From Oscillospiraceae bacterium (GTDB taxonomy: Bacteria > Bacillota > Clostridia > Oscillospirales > Acutalibacteraceae): DNA of 35,497 nt. Of the stretch, positions 12,538-20,784 are shown piece after piece. The stretch covers positions 18,148 to 53,644 of the forward strand of contig JAFLUK010000001.1 in NCBI GenBank assembly GCA_022508865.1. The letters run 5' to 3'. The translations under genes and the position numbers were made by a program. The number at the start of each line of letters is the position of its first letter. Within the stretch, counting starts at the first letter, position 1. The notes beneath the pieces were generated by a model. The model worked only from the letters and a program-made list of their open reading frames with translations, was not told the origin of the DNA and ran no database searches.

Positions 12538-14574
12538 ATGTATGAAAGAGGTGATTATATGGATAACAGTACTGTGTTTAAACGCAGAGGTATACTTTGT
12601 CTTATAATCGCCCTTATTATTTTTGGTGCATATGTTGCAAGGCTTTTTGTCTGGCAGATTGTTGATGGAGAGAAATATAAAGACATAGCCAAAAACAACA
12701 GTACATATTCCCTTGTTTCCGACAGAACAAGGGGAGAAATTCTTACTGCCGACGGCAAGCCTCTGGCAACAAACAGAACTCTCTATAATGTAGCCCTTAA
12801 AAAGGCATATATAAAGGAGGGTACAACAAACAGCACTATAATTAAGGTGCTGGATTTATTGAAAACAAGAAATGAAGAGTGGAGAGATATGCTCCCTATC
12901 ATATATAAAGATGGTAAATATTCCTTTGCAGAGAGCGACACCGCAGAGGAGTATCTTTCTTATTTGCAAAGCGAGGCAATGCTGGACACAGGTGTTTACA
13001 CTATGCCTGACGAATATATGAAAGAGCTTATCAAAAGATATGAGTGTAAGGATATAGAAGACAAGGAGCTTCAGAGAAACATTATTTCTATTAGATTTAA
13101 TATGGAAAGAGAAAATTTCAGTACCGTTAATGATTACATTGTTGCAGAGGATGTCAGCAATGATATGATGCAGATTGTTTCCGAAAACGCTCAAAAAATC
13201 AGCGGTGTTGAGATTACCACCAATGTGGAAAGGGAATATAAAAACGGCACTTTAGCTCCTCATATTGTAGGTATTATCGGCAAAATAAATCAAGAGGAAT
13301 ATGAGGTAAAGGAAAGTCAGGGCTACGGCTATAACGACTTTATCGGCAAATTCGGAATTGAAAGAGTTTTTGAAGGTCAGTTAAGGGGCGAGGTTGGCAA
13401 GGCTTATGTTGAAAAGAACGTAAACGGTACTGTTGTTCGTACTGTTGAAACAGAGAATGCAAAGCCAGGCAACACTGTTTGGCTAACTTTAGACAGTGGA
13501 TTGCAGAAGGTTGCCAATGAGTCTTTGGCTTATAACGTTAACCTCAGTCATTCAGAAGAAGCAAAGGATTGTGTGGCCGGTGCAGTTGTAATGCTTGATG
13601 TAAGCGATTTTTCCGTCCTTGCAGCAGCAACCTATCCCACATATGATTTATCAAAATACAGCAATTATAAATATTATTCAAAGCTGGCTAATGACGAAAC
13701 AAGCCCTTTGTATTCAAGAGCCTTTGACGGTGCCTTTGCTCCCGGCTCGGTGTTCAAGCCATGTGTCGCACTTGCAGGTCTTGAAGAAGGAAAAATAACA
13801 GAAAATTCAACAATTGTCTGTACCCAGAATTATGACTATTACCCCACTGATGTTGTAAGATGTTTGGGCTACCACAACGGTATTAGTCTAAATACGGCAC
13901 TGGAAGTTTCCTGCAACTACTATTTTGCAGATTTGGGCAGACGTTTGGGTATCAGTACAATTTACGGTTATGCGGAAAAATTCGGTCTCGGTCTTAATAC
14001 AGGTGTAGAAATAGACGAAAACACAGGATTTCTTGCCGGACGTGACAGTACACAATGGACAGCAGGTAATACTGTTCAGGCGGCTATCGGACAGAGTGAC
14101 AATACCTTTACCCCTGTTCAGCTTGCTACCTATGCTGCTACAATAGCTAACAATGGCACAAGACTTAAAACTCACCTTGTAAAAAAGATTACAAGCTACG
14201 ACAGAAAGACAACTATAGAAGAAAATACCAAGGACAACATAGAAACAATGTCCTCTCTTAAGGTAAAGGAAAAAAATCTGAAAATTGTTCAGCAGGGTAT
14301 GAGAAGCGTTTGCAGTGAAGAAAACGGCACAGCCTATGGCATTTTTGGAAACTATGGAATTGATGTGGCCGCAAAGACAGGTACTGCGGAAAACAGCGGT
14401 ACTGACCACACTGTGTTTATGTGCTATGCTCCCTATGACAAACCACAAGTTGCCGTTGCTGTTGTTATTGAACACGGCGCAAAGACAAAATATTCTGCAA
14501 GTATTGCAAAGGATTTACTGGACAAGTACTTTTTTGATAAGGATTTTAATGAAAAGAAAACAAATCCTTATTAG
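12538..14574 (+). CDS. mrdA: Class B penicillin-binding protein (PBP2/MrdA-like transpeptidase)
   Basis: TRGEILTADGKPLATNRTLYNV, FAPGSVFKPCVALAGLEEG (SxxK region), SCNYYFADLG (SxN), AAKTGTAEN (KTG). ATG 12559 is an alternative start. Confidence 0.9.
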   Translation: MYERGDYMDNSTVFKRRGILCLIIALIIFGAYVARLFVWQIVDGEKYKDIAKNNSTYSLVSDRTRGEILTADGKPLATNRTLYNVALKKAYIKEGTTNSTIIKVLDLLKTRNEEWRDMLPIIYKDGKYSFAESDTAEEYLSYLQSEAMLDTGVYTMPDEYMKELIKRYECKDIEDKELQRNIISIRFNMERENFSTVNDYIVAEDVSNDMMQIVSENAQKISGVEITTNVEREYKNGTLAPHIVGIIGKINQEEYEVKESQGYGYNDFIGKFGIERVFEGQLRGEVGKAYVEKNVNGTVVRTVETENAKPGNTVWLTLDSGLQKVANESLAYNVNLSHSEEAKDCVAGAVVMLDVSDFSVLAAATYPTYDLSKYSNYKYYSKLANDETSPLYSRAFDGAFAPGSVFKPCVALAGLEEGKITENSTIVCTQNYDYYPTDVVRCLGYHNGISLNTALEVSCNYYFADLGRRLGISTIYGYAEKFGLGLNTGVEIDENTGFLAGRDSTQWTAGNTVQAAIGQSDNTFTPVQLATYAATIANNGTRLKTHLVKKITSYDRKTTIEENTKDNIETMSSLKVKEKNLKIVQQGMRSVCSEENGTAYGIFGNYGIDVAAKTGTAENSGTDHTVFMCYAPYDKPQVAVAVVIEHGAKTKYSASIAKDLLDKYFFDKDFNEKKTNPY

Positions 14575-14586
14575 TTTTTCATCTCG

Positions 14587-14612
14587 GCTGTGGAGAAATC
14601 CACAGCTTTTTT
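14587..14612 (+). terminator. Rho-independent terminator after the mre operon
   Basis: GCTGTGG-agaaat-CCACAGC followed by TTTTTT. Confidence 0.85.
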
Positions 14613-14745
14613 CTTTCTTTTATCCCAAAAAGCATAAAATTTATAATTTTTTATGAAATATGCCCAAATTTTTGCCTATTTATTCTACACTCTGATTTGT
14701 TTTTTTTCACTTGATTTTGTGATAGAATATGGTTAGAGGTGTATT

Positions 14746-15492
14746 ATGAGTAAAATTATCGTTTTTGCGTCAGGCAAGGGTGGAACAGGAAAAACCACCG
14801 TTACCGCTAATTTGGCAATTGCACTATGTAAAAAGAATAATAAGGTTTTGCTCATTGACTGTGATTGCGGAATGAGAGGTCTTGACCTTATGCTGGGTCT
14901 GGATAAAAATCTTGTTTACGACACAGGGGATATTATTGCAGGTAACTGCTTTACAGGTGATGCTGTTTACCCTTATCAATCTGTACCGGGACTGTTTCTT
15001 CTTCCTGCTCCGATGAATGCAGAGGACGAAATTTCTCCAAAGGTTATGAAACAGTTTATACACACCATAGAAGAAAACTACGATTATATACTAATTGATT
15101 CCCCTGCAGGTGTAGGAAGCGGGTTTGAAACAGCAATGGCTTCTGCCCGGAGCTGTGTTATTGTAATCAACCCTGAACCTACAAGCATCAGAGGAGCTCT
15201 CAACATCAGAAGCGCTCTGCAAAAAAATGATATTACAGACATCAGGCTGATAATAAACAGATTTAATGAGAAGAATTTTAAGGAACTTAATCTCTTTAAG
15301 GATTTGGATGAAGTAATTGATTTGTGTGAAACACAGCTCATCGGTGTTATTCCCGACGATTACCGCCTTGTAAGTCTTTCTCAACAGGGTAAGCCAAATT
15401 TGAACACATCAGCAACAGCAGAGGTGTTCAGCAGAATTGCCGACAGAATTGCAGGCAAAAGTGTTCAGCTTGGTTTTCCAAAGAAGATGTAG
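14746..15492 (+). CDS. minD: MinD-family deviant Walker A ATPase
   Basis: MSKIIVFASGKGGTGKTTVTANLAIAL, LLIDCDCGMRGLDLMLGL, YDYILIDSPAGVGSGFETAM. Position follows mreBCD-pbp. Short C-terminus (see findings). Confidence 0.82.
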   Translation: MSKIIVFASGKGGTGKTTVTANLAIALCKKNNKVLLIDCDCGMRGLDLMLGLDKNLVYDTGDIIAGNCFTGDAVYPYQSVPGLFLLPAPMNAEDEISPKVMKQFIHTIEENYDYILIDSPAGVGSGFETAMASARSCVIVINPEPTSIRGALNIRSALQKNDITDIRLIINRFNEKNFKELNLFKDLDEVIDLCETQLIGVIPDDYRLVSLSQQGKPNLNTSATAEVFSRIADRIAGKSVQLGFPKKM

Positions 15493-15594
15493 GAAACTCT
15501 GTAAAACTAATTATGTTGTTTTGTAAAACATAGGCAAATACACATAAAATTGTGAGAAAAAAGATACATATTAAGGATTGTGAGGAATTCATAT

Positions 15595-15990
15595 ATGAAT
15601 ATAGCACTTATTGCCCACGACGAAAAAAAAGAACTTATGGTTCAGTTCTGTATAGCATATTGCGGTGTACTCAGCAGACATACTATTTGTGCAACAGGTA
15701 CAACAGGTACATTGGTTGAGGAAGCTACAGGTCTGAAAATTCAGAAATTCCTTGGTGGACGTCAGGGCGGCGACCAGCAGATTATATCACGAATTTCATA
15801 TGACGAGATTGATATGCTGCTGTTTTTCCGTGACCCTCTTACTGCTAAACCACAGGAGTCAAACGATATGAATTTGCTTCGTCTTTGTGATATGCACAAT
15901 ATTCCTGTTGCCACAAATATTGCAACAGCGGAGGTGCTTATTCACGGTCTTGAAAGAGGCGACCTTGACTGGAGAAATGTTTTAAAATAA
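15595..15990 (+). CDS. mgsA: Methylglyoxal synthase
   Basis: IALIAHDEKKELMVQFC, ICATGTTGTLVEEATGLKIQKFLGGRQGGDQQI, LLFFRDPLTAKPQESNDMNLLRLCDMHNIPVATNIATAE. ATG 15595 with GTGAGGAA upstream. Confidence 0.95.
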   Translation: MNIALIAHDEKKELMVQFCIAYCGVLSRHTICATGTTGTLVEEATGLKIQKFLGGRQGGDQQIISRISYDEIDMLLFFRDPLTAKPQESNDMNLLRLCDMHNIPVATNIATAEVLIHGLERGDLDWRNVLK

Positions 15991-16092
15991 TGGCTTTATA
16001 GCAAAACATTTGCAATATCTGCAGGAATGGCAAGTGTTGCACAGGGAAAATTGAGGTTAAAATTAAGATTAATATTTTATCAAGCATTTAAT

Positions 16093-16114
16093 GGGCGGCG
16101 TTTGCTGCCCTTTA
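16093..16114 (+). terminator. Possible terminator hairpin
   Basis: GGGCGGC-GTTT-GCTGCCC (one G-T pair) followed by a short T tract. Confidence 0.55.
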
Positions 16115-16166
16115 CTTGCCTTTATTTATTGGATTTTTTCAATAGAAAAGGGAAAGGAACATTGAA

Positions 16167-17465
16167 ATGGCACAATTAATTAAGAAAATTAAGGGCACAG
16201 AGGATATAATGCCAAAGGAAAGTTACCGCTGGCAATTTCTCGAAAATCTTATGCGCCGTCAGGCAAATGCCTATGGCTACAAGGAGGTAAGAACACCTGT
16301 ATTTGAACAGACAAGTCTGTTTGCAAGAGGTGTGGGAGAAACTACAGACGTAGTGCAAAAGGAAATGTACACCTTCTCAACCAAGGGAGATGACAGCATT
16401 ACACTGCGTCCGGAGGGAACAGCAGGTGCGGCAAGAGCATTTCTTGAACACGGCGTATACAACGATGGTTTACCCTCAAAGCAATACTACCTTACAACCT
16501 GCTATCGCTACGAAAAACCACAGGCAGGCAGGCAAAGAGAGTTTCACCAATTTGGTATTGAGGTATTCGGTACAAAAAATCCTGCCGCAGACGCAGAGGT
16601 TATTTGCCTTGTAAAGGGTCTTTTTGACCTTTTGGGTCTTACGGGGATTAGGTTGGAAATCAATTCAATCGGATGTCCTCATTGCAGGGAAAAATATCAC
16701 CAAAAACTGAAGGAATATTTTTCTCAATACAAGGATAGGCTATGTGAAACCTGCCTTGGCAGACTTGACAGAAATCCAATGCGTATTATAGATTGCAAAA
16801 GTCCTGTTTGCAGTGAAGTTGCAAAGGACGCTCCAAGAATGCTTGATTTTCTTTGTGACGAATGTAAGGAGCATTTTGATAGTGTAAAGAGCTTTCTTGA
16901 TACAGCAGGAGTGGAATATGAAATTAACCCCTCAATAGTAAGAGGTCTTGATTACTATACAAAGACGGTTTTTGAATTTGTTTCCGACAATATCGGTGCA
17001 CAGGGAACTGTCTGCGGCGGAGGAAGATATGATGGTCTGTTAGAGGAGCTTGGCGGTCAGCCCACTCCGTCTTTGGGTTGTGCAATGGGTATGGAAAGAC
17101 TGCTTCTTTTAATGGACAACAGCGGTATAGAAATTCCACAGCCTGACACAACAGACCTTTACATAGCTTCAATGGGAGAAATCGCACAGCTAAAGGCTTT
17201 TGAGCTGGCAGACAAAGTAAGAAAAACAGGTCTTTCGGCACAGTGCGACATTGTGGGCAGAGGGTTGAGACCCCAGATGAAGTTTGCAGACAAAATCGGA
17301 GCAAAATTCTCTTTGGTTATCGGAGATAATGAGATTGCAGAAAACAAGGCAGAGGTAAAAAATATGGAAACAGGAGAAAAATTTTCTGTTTCTCTTAATC
17401 AATTTGATAAGGATTTTACTGCAATAGTAATTGAAACACAAACACAAAAAATAGCGGGAATATAG
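16167..17465 (+). CDS. hisS: Histidyl-tRNA synthetase
   Basis: KGTEDIMPKESYRWQFLE, RPEGTAGAARAFLEHG, REFHQFGIEVFG, RGLDYYTKTVFEF, GGGRYDGLLEELGG. Confidence 0.97.
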   Translation: MAQLIKKIKGTEDIMPKESYRWQFLENLMRRQANAYGYKEVRTPVFEQTSLFARGVGETTDVVQKEMYTFSTKGDDSITLRPEGTAGAARAFLEHGVYNDGLPSKQYYLTTCYRYEKPQAGRQREFHQFGIEVFGTKNPAADAEVICLVKGLFDLLGLTGIRLEINSIGCPHCREKYHQKLKEYFSQYKDRLCETCLGRLDRNPMRIIDCKSPVCSEVAKDAPRMLDFLCDECKEHFDSVKSFLDTAGVEYEINPSIVRGLDYYTKTVFEFVSDNIGAQGTVCGGGRYDGLLEELGGQPTPSLGCAMGMERLLLLMDNSGIEIPQPDTTDLYIASMGEIAQLKAFELADKVRKTGLSAQCDIVGRGLRPQMKFADKIGAKFSLVIGDNEIAENKAEVKNMETGEKFSVSLNQFDKDFTAIVIETQTQKIAGI

Positions 17466-17487
17466 AAAAAAGAAACAGGAGAAAATT

Positions 17488-19263
17488 ATGGCAGAATATA
17501 TGGGTAATCTTCGCAGAAGTAACTACTGCGGCGATTTGCGAATGGAGCACATCGGCAGTGAAGTTGTTGTCTGCGGTTGGGTAGCAAAGCAGAGAGATTT
17601 GGGTCAGCTTATCTTTATTGATTTGCGTGACAGAACAGGTATTGTACAACTTGCATTTGACCAAAGCACAGACAAGGATATTTTTGAAAAGGCATTTACC
17701 GCAAGGGCAGAATTTGTTCTTTGCGCAAAGGGGATAGTTCAGGAAAGGTCATCAAAGAATCCCGATATTCCCACAGGTGATGTGGAAATTTTAGTAAATG
17801 AGCTGAAAGTTCTTTCAAAGGCGCAGACGCCGCCTTTTGAAATTGTTGATGACAGCAAAACATCAGAAGAATTAAGACTTAAATATCGTTATCTTGATTT
17901 AAGAAGAAAACCTTTGCAGGATAACCTGATTATGCGTTCAAAAATAGCAAAGGTTGCCCGTGACTATTTCTACGAAAAGGGTTTTATAGAGATAGAAACA
18001 CCAATGATGATAAAGTCTACTCCCGAGGGAGCTCGTGACTATCTTGTACCATCCAGAATTCACAAAGGCTCCTTCTATGCTCTTCCTCAATCGCCACAGA
18101 TTTATAAGCAGCTTTTGATGTTATCGGGCTTTGACAGATATATTCAGCTTGCAAGGTGCTTCCGTGACGAGGACTTAAGAGCAGATCGTCAGCCTGAATT
18201 TACCCAGATTGATATGGAGCTGTCTTTTGCATCTGAAGAAGAGATTATGGAAATCAACGAGGGTCTTTTCAAAAGACTTTTCAGCGAGGTGTTGAACAAG
18301 GAGCTGAAAACTCCCTTTGAAAAGCTTACATATGATGAGGCTATGAATCGCTTTGGCAGCGACAAGCCTGATATTCGATTTGGTATGGAAATTACAGATG
18401 TTTCCGATGTAGTTGCAGAAAGCGGCTTTGGTGTGTTCTCGGGGGCTGTGAAAAACGGGGGCAGTGTAAGGGCTATTGTTGCAAAGAATGCCGCTTCTGT
18501 CCTTACCAGAAAAGAAATTGATAAACTGACAGAATACGTTAAAGGTATTGGCGCAAAAGGACTTGCCTTTATTCGCTGGGTAGAGGATGAACCTTCCTGC
18601 GGATTCAGAAAATTCCTTACAGATGATGAATTTAACGGCATCATCTCAAGGACCAAAGCAGAAAAAGGAGACGTTGTCCTCTTTGTTGCGGACAAAAATT
18701 CCGTTGTTCTGCCAACACTGGGCGCCCTCAGACTTACCGTTGCGAAAAAATTGGATATTATCCCTGACGAGTTCAGGTTTGTGTGGATAGTAGACTTCCC
18801 ATTCTTTGAAAAGGACGAAGAAACAGGTGAGTGGGTTGCAATGCACCACCCCTTTACAATGCCAAAGGAGGATTGCCTGCAATATCTTGACAGTGACAAG
18901 GGTAAGGTGGTTGCAAAGGCATATGACCTTACACTTAACGGCACAGAGCTTTCTTCCGGCTCAATCCGTATTACAGACTACGAACTTCAGCAAAAGATGT
19001 TTAAGGCACTGAACCTTACAGAGGAAGAAATTGAAGCCAAATTCGGCTTTCTTGTGGAAGCCTACAAGTATGGTGCGCCACCCCACGGCGGTATGGGAAT
19101 CGGCCTTGACAGAATAGCAATGCTGTTAAGCGGAGCAGATAGCTTGAGAGATGTAACCGCCTTCCCAAAGGTGCAAAATGCTTCCGAGCTTATGAGCGAA
19201 AGTCCCTCTCCTGTTGACCAAGATAGCCTTGACGTGCTGGGCATAAAAGTGGTTTCGGAATAA
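17488..19263 (+). CDS. aspS: Aspartyl-tRNA synthetase
   Basis: GWVAKQRDLGQLIFIDLRDRTGIVQLAFD, RYLDLRR, ETPMMIKSTPEGARDYLVPSR, QPEFTQIDMELSF, GIGLDRIAMLLSGADSLRDVTAFPK. Confidence 0.97.
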   Translation: MAEYMGNLRRSNYCGDLRMEHIGSEVVVCGWVAKQRDLGQLIFIDLRDRTGIVQLAFDQSTDKDIFEKAFTARAEFVLCAKGIVQERSSKNPDIPTGDVEILVNELKVLSKAQTPPFEIVDDSKTSEELRLKYRYLDLRRKPLQDNLIMRSKIAKVARDYFYEKGFIEIETPMMIKSTPEGARDYLVPSRIHKGSFYALPQSPQIYKQLLMLSGFDRYIQLARCFRDEDLRADRQPEFTQIDMELSFASEEEIMEINEGLFKRLFSEVLNKELKTPFEKLTYDEAMNRFGSDKPDIRFGMEITDVSDVVAESGFGVFSGAVKNGGSVRAIVAKNAASVLTRKEIDKLTEYVKGIGAKGLAFIRWVEDEPSCGFRKFLTDDEFNGIISRTKAEKGDVVLFVADKNSVVLPTLGALRLTVAKKLDIIPDEFRFVWIVDFPFFEKDEETGEWVAMHHPFTMPKEDCLQYLDSDKGKVVAKAYDLTLNGTELSSGSIRITDYELQQKMFKALNLTEEEIEAKFGFLVEAYKYGAPPHGGMGIGLDRIAMLLSGADSLRDVTAFPKVQNASELMSESPSPVDQDSLDVLGIKVVSE

Positions 19264-19336
19264 TAGACAAATAATCACTTGTTTAATAGTGCAAAACTAC
19301 CAATCGTACATAAAAATTTAACATTTTTTCTGCAAT

Positions 19337-19366
19337 TTGAGGTAGATTTTTACGCACAGATATTAT
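19337..19366 (+). promoter_or_regulatory. Candidate sigma-A promoter for the secreted Ig-like protein gene
   Basis: TTGAGG (19337-19342), 18 nt, TATTAT (19361-19366), ~45 nt upstream of the ATG; other -10 registers are possible in this AT-rich stretch. Confidence 0.3.
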
Positions 19367-19412
19367 ATAATATATACACTGATAGATATTATTTTTTAGG
19401 ATGTGAAAAAAT

Positions 19413-20678
19413 ATGAAAAAAACACTTTCCTTGTTTCTTGTTCTGGTTATGGCATTGTCTGTAATCACAGTGGCAGGAACAGCAGCATCCGCAGCAGAAA
19501 CAGCATCAGTTAATGGTGTGGATTGCTATGTGGGAAATACTGTTATTGTCACCTATGACTTAAAGACACCCGGTAAGGCAGAAAACTTCCAGGGTCAGCT
19601 GAACTACTCTTCAGGTCTTAAGCTCGTAGAGTGTCTTCTCGGTGAAGAGGCAGGCGTTATGACAGAAACAGAAATTCCAAACATTGTTTACTACAGTGGC
19701 TCCACCACAGAAAATCCTTACGATTTTACAACAATGAAAAATCTTGTTACTGCAAAATTTGAAGTTGTTGGAGCAGGTGCACAAACTGTTGAAAACAAAA
19801 TGTACATAATCTCGGGTGTTGACGGCACAGATTATTACAACAGAGGCGAAAATAACGGTACAGAAGAAAAGACTTCTGTAGAAATTGTTAAGGTAGATGC
19901 AGAATCTGTTACTCTTAATATTAACGCAGCAACAGTAAAAGCAGGCGCAACCTTCACACTTACAGCTACAGTTGCACCTGAACTCACATCAGACAAAACT
20001 GTTACCTTTACCTCCGACAACGAAGCAGTTGCAACAGTTGATGCAAACGGTGTGGTTACAGCTGTTGGTCCCGGTAAGGCAACAATCACAGCAACATGCG
20101 GCAGCGCTACAGCGACTTGCGTAGTAACAGTTAAACAGCCTGTATCAAAAATTAAGATTTCAGGTCCGACTTCCGTAAAGAACGGCAAGACAGTTACACT
20201 TAAGGCAACAGTTACTCCTGCAGATGCTGACAACAAGACAGTTACTTGGTCAACAAGCAACAAGAATATTGCTAAAGTTTCAGCTAATGGTGTAGTTACA
20301 GGTGTTAAGCCCGGTAAGGTTACAATCACAGCTAAAGCTAATGACGGTTCAGGCGTTAAGGAAACATACACAGTTACTGTTAAGCAGCAGAAGTCAGCAA
20401 AGATTACAGGAGTTAAGAAGTCCTATACATTAAAGATTAAGAAATCTACAACAGTTAAGCCTACATTATCTCCAAAGAACACTTATAACAAGAACATCAC
20501 TGTTACACTTGATAAGAAGGCTAAGAAGATTGTTAAGGTTTCTGCTAAAACTGTAAAGTCAGGTAAGACTGTTAAAATAACTGCTCTTAAGAAGACAGGT
20601 AACGGTAAAATAACATTCAAGGCAAAAGACAACTCAAAGGTAAAGGTTGTTGCTAAAATTACAGTTAGGAAAAAGTAA
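19413..20678 (+). CDS. Secreted protein with N-terminal cohesin-like/Ig-like module, two Big_2 domains and a Lys-rich C-terminal module
   Basis: Signal peptide MKKTLSLFLVLVMALSVITVAGTAASA; SVNGVDCYVGNTVIVTYDLK... module; VTFTSDNEAVATVDANGVVTAVGPGKATITATC and VTWSTSNKNIAKVSANGVVTGVKPGKVTITAKA are Big_2 signatures. Confidence 0.85.
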   Translation: MKKTLSLFLVLVMALSVITVAGTAASAAETASVNGVDCYVGNTVIVTYDLKTPGKAENFQGQLNYSSGLKLVECLLGEEAGVMTETEIPNIVYYSGSTTENPYDFTTMKNLVTAKFEVVGAGAQTVENKMYIISGVDGTDYYNRGENNGTEEKTSVEIVKVDAESVTLNINAATVKAGATFTLTATVAPELTSDKTVTFTSDNEAVATVDANGVVTAVGPGKATITATCGSATATCVVTVKQPVSKIKISGPTSVKNGKTVTLKATVTPADADNKTVTWSTSNKNIAKVSANGVVTGVKPGKVTITAKANDGSGVKETYTVTVKQQKSAKITGVKKSYTLKIKKSTTVKPTLSPKNTYNKNITVTLDKKAKKIVKVSAKTVKSGKTVKITALKKTGNGKITFKAKDNSKVKVVAKITVRKK

Positions 20679-20713
20679 TTTTTATTATTATAGAAGTAAT
20701 TTTTATTATTATA
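20673..20713 (+). repeat. Tandem duplication of a 21-bp unit (AAGTAATTTTTATTATTATAG)
   Basis: aagtaatttttattattatag followed directly by aagtaatttttattattata; the first copy contains the TAA stop of the 19413 gene. Confidence 0.9.
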
Positions 20714-20784
20714 AAATAACCTTCCAAGCGTTTTGGGAGGTTGTACTTCCGCAAAAAACAAAAAACAGAAAGGAACAAAAATCT

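Noticed and set aside
19835-20371. 178-aa minus-strand ORF opposite the Big_2 domains
   Set aside because: Low-complexity V/T/L-rich translation is the mirror of the Thr/Val-rich repeats on the + strand; the sense frame has signal peptide and domain support.
20647-20784. N-terminal 46 codons of the ORF-track entry 20647-24159 (MLLKLQLGKSNFYYYRSNFYYYK...)
   Set aside because: Translates the end of the previous gene and an intergenic tandem repeat; ATG 20785 begins a clear signal peptide with an RBS.
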